The translations under genes and the position numbers were made by a program. Below are positions 1 through 12,657 of a DNA stretch of 64,000 bases, one piece after another (the first letter of the stretch is position 1; each line of letters begins with the position of its first letter). The notes under the pieces are model-generated. The model saw nothing but the letters and a program-made list of their open reading frames with translations, was not told where the DNA came from and did no database searches. The stretch comes from Ectocarpus siliculosus (Eukaryota > Sar > Phaeophyceae > Ectocarpales > Ectocarpaceae), in contig FN648490.1 of NCBI GenBank assembly GCA_000310025.1, positions 62,001 to 126,000 of the forward strand. The letters are read 5' to 3'.

Positions 1-609
1 AACGATACGACGAACGCTGCCGCGAGAGCCGGGTTCACTCAGGTAGAAGCGAGTCGTTTGAAGCGCATTCTCTTAACGGTAGATCAGCAGACTGCTTGAG
101 AGTAAGAGTGGGGTTGCAACGACGATTACGACGCTCACACCGAGGTGCACTGTCACTCCAACAAGCTTCGAGGACAAGACGGCGGACATCACCCGCCCAA
201 GACTTCCATGAACAAATCCAAGAACGGGCTGCCGTTTGGCCCTTCGTTCCCGGTATATTGTGTTGCGGCGCGGGCCATTCAAGGGACAGGACCACGTGAG
301 GATTGCTTCAACGTTGCTACTGTAAGTTAGTCTGCTGGAGACGACTGCCGTCGTCATACTGGTCGTGAAGCGAAAAGCAAGCGAGTGGCGATGACAAGTG
401 TTCCCGTGACCTATTAGTTTTCAGGCGACGCCGTTCTGCTCTCCTCCTACGGTGGTCACACAGAACCCGCAGGTTCATCAACGTATTTCCGTCATCAGAC
501 CAGAGCCAGAACATGAACGAGAAAACGCGGGCAAAATAAGCGGTGATAAGAAAAATAACGACGACAATATCACGGGCAAACTCTACCACAACAAGATATA
601 CGGATGTAC
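1..609. other. Left edge: introns and unassigned exons of the TPR gene
   Basis: The TPR gene on the minus strand ends its last recognised exon at 610 in phase 0 with a clear splice donor, so it must continue into this stretch or beyond the window edge. A short minus-strand stretch near 255-190 could be coding (it contains FLDLFMEVLGG before a GT), but its phase does not join the preceding exon and I did not include it. Nothing else is recognisable here. Confidence 0.3.
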
Positions 610-3600
610 CTGCAAAGCTCTAATCCTACTGTAATCCTGCTGAGCTCCCCTGAAATCGCCCACCCTCCTCAAGATCAACGCCCGATTTGACCGATATCTG
701 AAACCGAGTGGGAGAAGGAGGAACGGGTATACGTGGCAGGACCGTGGAGCAACTGGATTGGGCCGCCTGATCAGCGTTGTCGTGAAATTGCGGTTGACTA
801 GGGAAGACGCCCCCTCGCACCCATCGAGCCGAGACGAGTGCATTCATGCCCGGTTCGCCGCTGTACGATCCCTGTATGAAGCCAACGAATTCGAAGCTGC
901 CATCCCAGGAAAAGGGCGAGACCAAATGTGGATACCACGAACGAAAATCGTTTGTCGGCATCCAGCCAGACGGTAAAAAAGGGACGGAGACAACAGTATA
1001 TCGGCAGCAAACACAAGCAGACATAAACGGGAAGACAAAGATAATCTCACGTAATATTCCGCGTGTCTCTGGCCACCGCGCGATCCAAGTCGTCGAGAGC
1101 GCTATCGTCGTCCCCGAGGCACACGTGCACCAGGGCCCGGTTACCGTACAGATGCGCAAGGGAGACATTGCTCTTGCCAGATGCTCCCCCTCCTTTTGCT
1201 GTCCCCGCCCCCCCGCCATCTCGACCATGAGTGGACACCCCCCCAGCGCTGCCGCTGGCTGTCACCCCGTTGGATGGTCTCTTTGTGTTCGAGGCGCCGC
1301 GCTGCTGCAATGCGGCGCGGTGGGTCTCATCTAGCTTGAAGCTGATGGCGGCGGAGAAGTCCTAACGCAACGGTGCGGGTCATGGTGATAGGATAGTCAC
1401 ATAGGGTTAGGGTGTTAGGTAGCGTGATCGCGGTCAGATTGCGGTTGGAACAAAAAACGAAACACCGCAAAGAGGATCTCCCCGCAACGCTGATTTTTCG
1501 ATTGATAACAAGAAGAGTAGTCGGAAGATCACTCACGCAAGAGCGGCATCCACGTACAGCATGTTCATTCCAAACACCTGTTTGTTAAGACCCTAAGTCA
1601 TCTTTAAACACGTTGCATGAAGAGCGCTTTGCTCACATCCTAGAATTTGGAGGATAGACTAGAGCTACCGCACGGCTGCAACGCACGTTACCTTCAAGGC
1701 GTCGAACAGCTCCATCAGCTGCGCACTCAGGACCGCCTTGCAAAAAAGAGCTTCCACGTTCTCGGGCTCGGAGGCTACCGCGCGTCGGAAGTGCCCCAAC
1801 GCCTGGCCAAACGATGGTTAGATTTCGAGCGCATGATATTCCCGGGTGTGAAAACATGTGTAATGAGATGCTCTCGAGAGGGCAAGGCGCCGGCTCGCAA
1901 CAACGATAATTAGCGTGGAAAGGCCTCAACTAGCTGTTTGGTTGACGCCCGTGAAGAGCACAATGTTATTCACAGGGGAACCATGAAGTTTTCCCATTTC
2001 TTCTATAATAATGGTCCTTGCCAACATAGTTCGTGTTCAAGCAGGCACCTGTCTCACTCGAGCAGATATGACGGTTCCGTCCAACTCTCACTCACCCGAG
2101 ACTTGTTGCCGTTAGTCTGCTCTTCCCACCCTTTGATAAGGTGACAACCTAGCGCTGTGCTCCCGTGCTTGGTCGGCTCCACCTCCACAAACCCACGTCG
2201 CAGCAAGTCCAGAGGGTTGCTCTTGATCTCCTGGAGCCCTTCCCGTAGACGTTTCTTGGCCATGGACGAAAGCACGGTCTTGAATATCCCTTCTCCAAGC
2301 AATCCGCCACTCACACCACCCGCAGATGTCGACACTCCCTTGACCGGCTTTCGTTTGAGGGCTCCGGCTGAGCCACCCCTTCCTCCTCTATCTCTACCTG
2401 CCGCCATGCTACGGCCGCCTGTCAGGCCTCCTCTAGGTGCTCTCTTGCTGATGGGACCATATGCGCAGGCGCCAGCCCCACGGCTACCGTCCTCCCCACC
2501 ATTGCTCATCGCCGTCTTCGCCATCCTGGCCTTTCTGTTTTGAATCATCCGACCTATCACGAGCCTCGCCGCAGCCTCTCCCGTCACGACAACCCCGAGG
2601 GCGCTGCGCAAATTCCCGGTAGATGCCATCTCCGTCGGGTTGGCGTTCGTCTGGTCCCTGCGGAGAACTTCATCGAACATACCCGCTCTGGTCGCCGCGC
2701 GCCGCCCCTGATTCGGCCAACGTTGACACGTGTTGTGTTATCTCTTGCGTTCGTGGATTCACACGAACCCGTTAGTTTCTCGTGCAAGGAGGGTTGGGGG
2801 GAGACGTCCAGATCTTGGCTGGCTGACGAAATGCCGACACATGGGACTGTTGAACGCTGCAAGTAGTATTCTTGTTCTTCTAGGCACCGTTCGTGGGTGC
2901 ATGGAGCCACCCTACAACCACAAAAGGCGTAAACCACGCGGCAGCTGGAGAGACCCATCGCCTGGCACAGAACACGAAACTGCACCCCGAGATGGGCGTC
3001 CAATCTAGACGCCCCGAGTTCTCCCTCCCCCTCTCTCCCACCTGCGTGCCCGTGGCGTTGAAAATCTTCTTCTGAGACACCGGGTTTCCTTCGTCCGGGC
3101 GGGGCGCGCGAACGGTAGCGGCTCTCCAGCTTCCCTCAGCAGCGGGTCCCACCGCTGTTCCCGTGGTCTTTGGTGGTCTGGTTCGGTTTTGCGGAAGAGC
3201 ACGGCCGGGGGGGATGATGCCGACGCCTGGAGGGAAGCCGGGGCCAATTCTCGCGTTCCTTTGTGCCCGTAGGCCTGATCCCGCCCCGTGTCCTGCGGCG
3301 GTGGGGGCGTGGCCGGCAGAGGTAGTGAATGACCCAGGGGTCGGAACCGACGGCCGTAACGATGATGACGTCCCTGCTGCAGCTGTGCGGCCTTTCGACT
3401 GCCAAGCCTGCCGGGGGGAGTTGGAGGCGTACTGTTAGGATGAGAGTGGTTCATGAAACGGGGAAAGCTACTGACTGGATGGCTTTGGAGGGAGGGCTCA
3501 TCACTGGCAATGGAGGCCGAGGAGACACAGGGGTGGGGGGGGTCACTCTCGCCACTCAACACGTAGGGAAATGATAGCCTTTGGTCTGGTTTGGTCATGG

Positions 3601-5089
3601 GGCGGGAAGTACTATGGGTGTCGAACCTCCGCCAGCGTACGGGATTTGGAACAAAATAGAACTCGGGAATCACGGTGTGGAATTTGAGCTCCTTCGAAGC
3701 ATAAGATGTGATTCGATTTAGAATATATGATCGTTGCACTCGCCGTGTTCGCCTTCTGCCCCTTTGTGAAGGCGAAGGTATTCTCGACCAGCCGCATCGT
3801 CGTGGCCAGCCTTGCCTTGCGCAGCCCCGACGACGTGGCCGGGTCCCCGAGGACAGGCGGTCTCCTCTTCACGAATGGGGCCAGCTCATTCGAAACCTTT
3901 GCGGGGTCGAGACACGCACCCGACACCTTGGTCAACACTCATTCAACACATCGAAGTTACATGGATATGTGCTAATTTTCTCTCTACAGTGAACGAAAAC
4001 AACTGGCAAGTCTATGAAAAATTATGTAGAGGAGGGGGAGAGAGAGAGGGAGAGGGGGAGAGGGTTTAGACCAATACTGTTTCTACGCACATCGCATGTC
4101 CCTGACACCACGCGCGCGACGTCCTTGGTCACCGTGAACAAACGTAGGGCAGGCTACCGTAAATCGCCACCATGTACCTGTCTCTCGCTTTCCACTCGCC
4201 GATCAACTTCCGTTCCGCCTTGGTTCTGACGGTCTCTGTCGCCTCCTGCACCGTTGATGCCACCGCTGCCGCCGACCCCGCCATTGCTGCACCCGGCGCT
4301 GCTGCGCTTTCCCCCGTCGCGAGAGTCGGTGTTGGCGTTCATAGTGGAGCCCCCGCCGCCAACGTAGCCTTTGTCCCCAGTGTAGAGGTACAGGCGTGGA
4401 CGGAGACTGGGAGAGGTGATCTTTACGTGACCGCCTCTCATAGTCGTCAGGACCTTCGTCTGAGAAACGATTCATGTTATCGGAGAGTGAAGCCGCGTTT
4501 CTGTTGAAAAATGGCCCATGTTCCTCAGCTAGAATTAGAATGAAGTGGGTCTCAGGATATCCCGAAAGGGCCAATCGGACTCAGAACAGATGGAAGAAAT
4601 GGATGCGCCCGGCGAGTAGAAGCACGCCATTGCGAGCAACAACTCTCCAGTCGTTCGAAACAAGGACGCTCGGATTTTGTCAGAGAGCGTCTAGACAGCA
4701 ACAGCAGCACCGAGCTAGGGAACGACTACGACAACCTCCATGCAAGGCTGCAGCTCGTTCCACCCAGTCCCACGTACCTTCCCCATCATCCTCGCGGTAG
4801 CGGCCTGCCTGGAGGACTTCCTCGCAGCGCTTCCAAAGCCCGTTGCGTCGGTTGCTGTGGTCGATGCCTCCACAGGGGTCTCCAGAGGCGTGGGTAGCGG
4901 CGCCTCTGGTGGCGCAGCAGCAGACGACACAGACCGTTCGATCGACGCAACGACGCCAACGATGCTGCGGGAACGGAGAAGACCACTCTCTGGATCTTTC
5001 GGTGTTTCGTTCGATCGGCAAGCATGGGGACGAAGCCATATCAAGGCCTGAGGCATGGTCACGGCAGCGACAAGGGCCTTCGCCATCAT
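610..5089 (-). CDS. TPR-repeat protein, multi-exon, 3' end outside window
   Basis: Exons read on the minus strand: 5089-4778, 4420-4178, 3926-3627, 2707-2096, 1802-1692, 1577-1537, 1341-1051 and 697-610. Reading phase is conserved across all seven junctions, giving about 666 residues before the gene leaves the window. The start is ATG at 5089 (MMAKALVAAV), preceded by an in-frame stop. The first half is low-complexity (Ser, Ala, Gly and Arg rich) and not recognisable. The second half holds tetratricopeptide-like helices: ALGHFRRAVASEPENVEALF (exon at 1802), LYGNRALVHVCLGDDDSALD (exon at 1341) and RSNRALILRRVGDFRGAQQD (exon at 697), each with the small/large residue spacing of TPRs. TPR domains are protein-docking scaffolds; the partner cannot be told. 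The early exons are less certain than the TPR exons. It lies downstream of, and on the same strand as, the receiver-domain gene. Confidence 0.6.
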
Positions 5090-5344
5090 AATGGATGTTC
5101 ATGGATGGCACTCCGAGACACTGTAGTTGATCTCGTGGCCATGGTTCGATGGCGGAACCTGCCATAACTTCGAACCGTCGAAAACCTAGAGCGCCACCTG
5201 TTCGCGCAACTCCGACGGCTATGCTTGTGTTCGTCTTTTTTTCACAACATTTGAACCATTGCCCATCTTTCAGAGAGAAGTTCGCCCGATGAGTAATATC
5301 GCAGTTTCGAGGGAACTGTTGCATAAAGCACGTTGACAAAAGAA

Positions 5345-5530
5345 GTTGGGTGAAGCCAGGTTGAAATTGCTGAAAGAGTGCGCAAGAACTGAACCCAGGG
5401 TGAAAGAGGGCGCATTCAACCCGAAAGAGGGCAAACCCGGACAATCGAAGGGGGTCGAAATAAGGTGATCTCAGGCGGTTGCAAATTGAAACCAGGCTGA
5501 AAGAGGGCCTATTTTGGAAATGAGGGGTTA
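5345..5530. repeat. Degenerate short tandem repeat (GAAAGAGGGC units)
   Basis: The word GAAAGAGGGC, or one base off it, recurs four times, each time close to CCAGG, CCCAGGG or CAACCC. This gives diverged units of roughly 20-35 bp plus a further separated copy near 5490-5510. It lies between the TPR gene start and the last modelled exon of the receiver-domain gene. No function is suggested. Confidence 0.5.
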
Positions 5531-5636
5531 ACTTCCACCGGATAAGAGGGTTGAAGGGTATGAACTGAGGGTTCGAAATATGTTATAACCTTCCGTACCC
5601 CAGGCATCACGTGGGTGCACTCAACCTTTTGTGTGG

Positions 5637-8600
5637 TTAATTCAGGCTAGACGACGTGAACACAGGCTGAAACATGGCACAAGCATGATAGTTCAGCTTG
5701 CGAGATGGTGATACCGGGGTGTAGTGAGCGAAGTCAGGCTGTACGCGGTTGCATTCGGCTGAATGATTCTGAAGAGGATGAAAACGGCCAGAGGATTCAG
5801 AACTTAGCCCGAACCAGGGCACTGGGATGTGAATGCAGGTGGTGAAAGCTTGGATTCAAGCAGAAAGAAGGTGAAATGGTGTGGAGAAATAAGCTCGACG
5901 TGGGGTATATATCAGCCTCATTCTGAGTTGGTCGGCACAACCGAGAGAACGAGAACAACAATTAGATCGTGCAAACCAACGGCACCCAGCAACAACAACA
6001 GCAACACTCACCTGATTGGCCCGCATTCCCTCCGTTTGGGGACACAATGCCATCCTGTGCCCAGCCCCCGGTTCCTACCGTGGTCACGCTGCCGTTCCCC
6101 GACCCGGTACTGAAGCAACCAAAGGAAGGCAAATGTCGCACACACGAGACTGCTGTAGGTGGTGAACAGCTATCGTGATGCGTTATAGAAAATTGTGTTA
6201 TCCAGACAGATATGTACGCCTGCGACATTCAGAAGACTTTCGTGGGACAAGGCTGATGGAAATGATACACAGCCAGTTGAAACCCCGTCGAAACAATACT
6301 CGGAACCTCCACGAGAAACTCGCTTGTGGGTGAAGCTGCTCGAACAGAAAATACACACGTTCGGGGTGACCTGGGAAGTGTACTCGGCATGCGTCACGAA
6401 CTACGGGATTTGGCGTGCACCCTTGGTAAGAAGGCAGACCTCATAATTGTAGCACCAAGCATAATCGCTCTTGGGTATCCAGCGTTTCGCGCGTATGCTA
6501 AGCTGCGCTAGGAGAAGTGTTTCTGAGGCGCGCTTCAGTGGTCGGTGGTGGCTCTCTTGTACGACGAACATGGGGAGCGCAAAGGCGCAATGTTTTACCT
6601 GGCCTCCTTGGTGTACGTCCGCACAGCATCTCCGGCGATTTCGTTGAAGGTGCTATCGCCTTCTCCCACACCGCCGCCGACGCTGCCGGTCTCCCCCACG
6701 CCTAGGAAATGAAAGCCTTCTAGAAGAAACCGGGGATAGTTGAACGTCTCCACCTCGCCGACGACATCCTGAGGGTGGAAATAGGTTTTTCATCAAGTGC
6801 GAGGTAAGGTTCGTAGCGGAAACCGGCGTTGTATCCAACGAGGTACCAAAAAGGAAACACTTGGACCGCAGTCACACGGTGGTCGAATGAAAACGTTCCT
6901 GTTGCCGTGAACATAGAGATTGATGCGCATAGGTCTGATGATACCGTGTCCTTTTCAGTGTATCGTAGGCGTGGAGATATGGGTATCGTTTCGAATGGCA
7001 TGCTGGAAAATTGAAGGAAAAACGTCCTTCTCTCCATTTGTTAACGCTGGCAATACTGTACGACGAAAATGGAGCGTGGCAATGAGCGGGCGTATGTCCG
7101 CCGTCGTTCTGTGCAACCCACAGCAATAACGACTGATTCGAGGACAAGGACAACGACAACGATGACGGTGACAATACCATCACCACCACCACTGAAACAA
7201 CAAAAATCAACACCCACACCACTGACAACAAAAAACCAAACTTCCCAGCAGCATGTAGTGCGCCTAAAAACACACCTTGTACACGAACTCTACGCTGGCA
7301 TGCTTTCGGAGAACCTCCCCCACGCATGACGTAAAGGAGGACCGTTCCAACGGGCGTCGTATAACCGCATCGACCCCACTCTCAATCGCGCTCGCCAGCA
7401 ACTCCGGTCTGGCGTCGCGTTAGTTGGACGAACGATTGGCGGATTATGCATGTGTGGGCCGCACTTCGGCACCGTCCATGACAATTTAGTTCTTGGGGTG
7501 AATATGGTTGATTCTCTAAATTTTTTAAATGCCATTTTCTTATTATCGCTTGCGTTCTTCACATAAGAATACTGTTGTATCAGTCTGCTTTAGGTTTTGA
7601 TCCCCTACTCGCTGCTGCTGTACGCGTAACTCGCTCTCGTGCATACCAGAAGCCGGCAATAAAGAGATGGGCACGACCACGAACTACCAGCGAACACGCA
7701 CTACAACACCGATCTCTGAAGCTTTGGCTTACTACGACTCCAGATCTTCCCATGGTTGGGTGGAAAAAATCTCCATGATGCTGAAGAGACAGACCTGGTG
7801 TGACTTTCTATCTCACCTTAGGTCGTCCGGATCAACAACAACGATCACCGACACGATCGGAAGCTTTCCAAGCCCCGGGCGTAAGGATCTCAACCTAAGA
7901 GATTCCATCAGTTTCGGGATCTGCCATTACACCGCATCGGACACAAAGCGAAACAAAATGTAGCGAACGGACTCATTGGCTGGATCTAAGCATTCCAAAT
8001 ATGGTGACGATGGACCTAGGATGTATTCTGTCCGGCGGGTCGTCCAAGACTGCTTCCGATCTGTGTCGCTACGCAAGGGTTGATCGCAGTTAAACCCCAG
8101 CCCGCCATTCCCTTGTTGCATCCTCGTCTCTGTCGAAGAACGGTACCTCGTGGGCTGTTCGTTCAGGCATTGTTAGGCCACGGAAAACGACGAACGTACA
8201 GTTGTTCCGCACGGAAATACGATCCACAGAGCAATGCTTCGCGAGCACCCCAGGGGGCGCACAACCTGTTGTGTGTGAAACCAACACCGCGGCCTTCTCA
8301 ATAGCAAAGAGCGAAGAGAAGCAGACAGTAACACCATGGGGGCGGAAACGCCCTGCGGGCGTTGGTCTAGTTGTTTGAGGTTAGCCAGCCAAGGCACACA
8401 CAATTGTATACACTAGAGTCTTGGGCTTCTCTGCGTGGCTTGAACTGAAGGCTCCACTTCTAGTAGGCTACTTCCTTATAATTAGGTTCTTCTGTCGTTG
8501 GCGATACTTCATATTTTCGCAGTCGCTCTCAAAGGTGCTGTACATCGTACGGGGGATATTGTGGGAAGGGGGGAGCTTCCGTGACTGGGGCGTACTCAAA

Positions 8601-10174
8601 GGATGGAGGTATCTTGATGTAGACATGACCGAGAGCTTGTGCTACCCTTGTCGCGCTCGGTACGCAAGTAAGGGTCCTCGATGACTTCTCGACCAATACC
8701 CGGGTGTTCGGGAGGATTCGTGAAGACAGATCGGTCTGCTTGTTCCTGGTTTCTACCATTTCAAGTAATGCATGTTTGAGGTCACTGCATGTTTGTCATA
8801 GCCTCCGACTCATGACTCGTCGAGGCACTGTGCACCAACAACAGCAACAGGCCGGACGGATACCTGCAGAAGAAATTTCGATGGATCCATAGACTACGCA
8901 CCTGTTGCAGAAAAACCCCAAAGGAGTATCCATACGTAAGACCACGCAAGCAAGTAATGCCCTTAACGTGCAGAACGATTTAGTCACCTTCGGGTCGAGG
9001 TCGGTGATGATCGCATTTACTCCACTTCTACTTGCATGCGGCACATGCAGTTTTTCGACAACAGCGATGATGTCATCCGCGCCTGAGCGGTCATATGCCA
9101 TCACAAACGCCGAGAAGGGGAAAGCGGTGGGGGGGGGGGTTAAGACAACGCATCGTTAGAAAGGTACGGGGAGAACTCGCATGCTGTGTTGCTCAATCTT
9201 ACGGGGTTCGCGCAAGAGGTGGAGACATTCGGAACCCGCATACATCGGGATACATTATTGTTGTAGCCGCCCTTCGGTTCGGTCTACTGTTGTCCTCATG
9301 TTAAAACAGTTCCGATCTCTGAACTGCTGTATTTTAAAGCAGATGCACACTGGCGGCTCGATTCGCCTGTACAAAGCTACCGCGTAACTTCTTACCTTGA
9401 ACCACGGCGAGCCGTCCAACAAGGCGCACCATGATTTGCGTCGCTAGCTGACGGCTGCTCGATCTCTTGTCGTGGAAAACAATCAGCGACTCCGCTAGGA
9501 GTCGTTTGTGAGCGGCCTGTAGCGCAGAACAGGGTGTACGGAGTATGGGCGTTCACATTCCACCGCGAGTGTGCCGGCAAAACTGTAGGAGCGAGCCATA
9601 GTCTAACCGATGCAGTACGAAAGCATCAAGTACTCTGCACTGCGCTGCGGACACACGCCAGCACGATCGATCTGCTTGTTTTTCCCCATACCATATGTTC
9701 TTGGTCCCACTCTACAGTATAGCCTTTACCCTTCGGAATAGATGGACTTCACTCACCAGCCGGTGTCACAGGCGGAGAAATTCTCCATGCATTACATAAT
9801 TCTCAATGCATCACTGATGTGTACCAACAGATACTGGATCGGTATGTGCCGTAGAGTATGTACAACATTTGGCTTTCTTTCAGTAGAGTCGCAGTGATGT
9901 GGCGGCGCAACTCTCGAGAGGACTCCGTCCCTTGCAAAACCTGACTTACAGTATTCTCGGATGAGTCTTCCCTGGCGCATTTCGCCGCCAATCCTCTTTG
10001 GGGATCAGGAGCAACGGCGGCCGCTCCAACCTCATTGTCTAAGCCGGCGTCGCATACACTTGACTTGTGTCGAGTTAGCTCCGTCAGGCACGTCCCACGA
10101 CGGCCTTCAGTGATGGTGTCATTCTCGCACATCGGTTTCAGCGTTTGCCCATATGGAGGTGCTGCCAACACCGA
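5637..10174 (-). CDS. Response-regulator receiver-domain protein, 5' end unresolved
   Basis: Exons (minus strand): 10174-9950, 9516-9396, 9082-8988, 7920-7817, 7408-7276, 6768-6599, 6109-6012 and a tentative terminal exon 5821-5637 ending in TAA; phases agree throughout. The exons from 9516 to 7276 together form a CheY-like receiver fold: first strand and acidic loop ESLIVFHDKRSS, helix ending VVQGADDIIAVVEK, third strand VNAIITDLDP with the candidate phospho-acceptor Asp, fourth strand LPIVSVIVVV, and GVDAVIRRPL at the usual Lys-Pro position. The conserved Lys is replaced by Arg and one of the first acidic pair by His, so phosphorylation may be altered. Receiver domains take phosphate from histidine kinases or phosphotransfer proteins. 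The Gly/Ser-rich C-terminal part is not recognised. Upstream exons, possibly a kinase portion, were not found; the last exon is the weakest. Confidence 0.6.
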
Positions 10175-12657
10175 CTGCGAATCCGTTTAATTGCGTGGTA
10201 CTCGATAGACCTGCCAAATGGCTGGGCTAAAAATGTTCTTTTACCTTCCTGTGTGGTAATTCATCGGGCAGCACCTGCTGGTGTACAGCAGTACTAGCCA
10301 GCACTGTAGTGCACAGTACATGCGCTGAGAATTGGCAGCAACGACCCCACCACAAGAAGGTAAACGGACGTCTTTGAAATGGGGGAGTGGGAGGTGGATC
10401 TCGTGGAAGACTGATTGGAGAGGGTACACGCACCAAAGCAGAGAACACACCAACACACCGCCCCGGGTCAGCGCCTCGGGAAGAGTGATGCGGCGCAACT
10501 GATAACGTTTCGCGGCCAATGATGAGTTCGACTTCATCAGTGAGAGGAAGATCCAGACACAGGGAGGGCATATATTCGGCATATATCTACCTGGACTTGA
10601 CATAGAATCGCCAGCCTAGCGCATTGCACACACGGCCTAACGACACTCGATTCGCTCCGTGGAGGCCAATGTATGCCCTATATCACAAGCAGGTGGATCG
10701 TTTCGCTCGTTTTCGATCCAAAGCTTGCACATGGACCATGGCGGGAAGAGACATCCAGAATCTACAAGTTATTACCAACTACGCATGCAAGTGATGCACT
10801 GAAAGACTAGTCTAGTCTAACCCGTGATAACACCACAGTCGAAGGGATGCCTCAAGTCTTTACAGTGAGAGGGGCGGAACCTTGATGACGGATACTGGAC
10901 TTCCGCGGAGTCGATTGCATTACTGTAGACTACTGTATGCTACGCATAGCGGCGTGGGAAGACAAATTTGACGACGACCGCTGCAATCATAGAGCATTTT
11001 TTAGTGTACAGTCTATCCGTCAAAATAATAACGCCGAACACCTATTCGTGCGCAATTAATCACCCAGAGTCCCGCCACGAGTGTCAGGCTGCCTGCTCTA
11101 CAGTAGTCGCGTCCTGGCGTCCTGACGCGACCGCCGTCAGACCGGAACGACACATCCCCACAGCCGCAGTTACTTCAACGTTGACGTGACGATTTCGCGG
11201 TCGGACGGTGGAAACCTCATTATTAATTGACGTCGTCTCAAGTGTTCAGCTTTTGGGTAGGAAGCCCTCACGTTCACCCGTTGCTCCTGCAGGAGCTGGT
11301 CGGCTCCGTGGGATGACCGCTCGTTTGGCCTTTCCTTCGCCATTTCATTGGATCACTGAGACACCCACTCGCACGTGTTACAACTTCCGTGTTTCTCTGA
11401 TTTGGCGGTTTGATTTGCCTTGTCACGTGGGCGCTCAACCACACACATCAGCTATGTGAGACACCCGACTAAACCTGTTGCAGTCGTCAGCACCACATGA
11501 GCCGATTGTCCGAAGTCCCCCTATTGGGGGCGTTGTTCGTGTATCACTTCGCTGGCCCTGCCATGTTGTCCGTGTCCACTACATCGTTGAATGTAGAAGC
11601 CTTGCACCGCTGTCCAGGGGAAGCAGCTCATGCCAGAACGTGCGTACGTAACTAACCCACCCACTTGATCATGTGCGTCACCTCAAACCCAACGGGAACG
11701 CAAGCACCTTGAACGGAGAAGAGGCTGAAGGCGTCGGAAACGGGAACAGTTTATTTCGCTGCCCTGTGTCTGCCTGCCTCTCCGGAGTCGTTCATCGTCA
11801 CCTGAGCTCAGGCGAGCAATCTCCACGCGTGGTCCATCGACGGCGCCAACAACCAACTGCTTTTGAAATGGTATTGAAGTCATTTCACTCAGGAGCTAGC
11901 CCTACTGCTGGGACGTAGATATAATATTTTGTTTTTGTAGGCACGGTCGTCAATTTCTGCTGAGAGTGCGCATGGAAAAAAATGATTTCGCGCCCGACAG
12001 CCCTGTCGTTGCGTGTTGTTGTATCCGGCGCGCAAGGTATTGTCGAAATGTACCAGGTATAGTCTACGCGCTGAACGGATATTCGTAGCGGGCGTGAAGC
12101 ACCAGAACTCCATCGCATTTCTGTCGAAACTGATTTCACATACATAAACTCCATACACCCAGAAACTCTGATGAACGACGCCAACTATTCGGCTGCACTC
12201 TGCAAGTTCATTTATCGAACGTAACGCATAAAGTTATCAACTTGTACCGCGCTTCGACAGATTACGCTATAGATATCTACCAGTTAAAAGGTTCCCTGAA
12301 CAATTACGCGGAAAATTTTATCCACAAGGCAGCCACCGCAACGATCTTCCATACCACTTGCCATGTCCCCGCCGACGCGCTGCTATTCCCGGTCCTAATC
12401 CCCGCGCTCGGTGATTGACATTACTGTCTTCGGGGTCTTGGTCGACCCCGACTCAGGTCTCCGCGTTTAGGGTCACCCGAAAATCGTTTCACATCGGCCC
12501 ACTGCATGCACATCTCTTCGGCTCCCAAATCCCCCAGCCCAACAAATAAAGGTTTGGCTATACTGCAGACCCAATACAATGCTGCTCGCCCTCGTCTACG
12601 ATGACGCTGCCTGTGCAAATCCATGTGCGACCTCAAACGAAGGGCTGCCCACCGGCA
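10175..12657. other. No firm gene; possible upstream exons of the receiver-domain gene
   Basis: No complete gene can be supported. Two minus-strand stretches look coding: about 11859-11802, which reads QLVVGAVDGPRVEIARLSS and ends at a GT donor in phase 1, and a stretch near 11310-11170 containing ADQLLQEQR that would join it in phase. They could be 5' exons of the receiver-domain gene, but the connection down to 10174 was not found. The rest looks like intron or intergenic DNA. Confidence 0.3.

Noticed and set aside
3005-3739. 244-codon minus-strand open frame
   Set aside because: Arg/Pro-rich composition with no domain. It overlaps the exon ending at 3627 in another frame and otherwise falls in an intron of the TPR gene.
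8640-8759. Minus-strand stretch with NTRVLVEKSS resembling a receiver start
   Set aside because: The receiver domain is already complete and in phase when the exons at 9082-8988 and 7920-7817 are joined directly, so this stretch lies in an intron.
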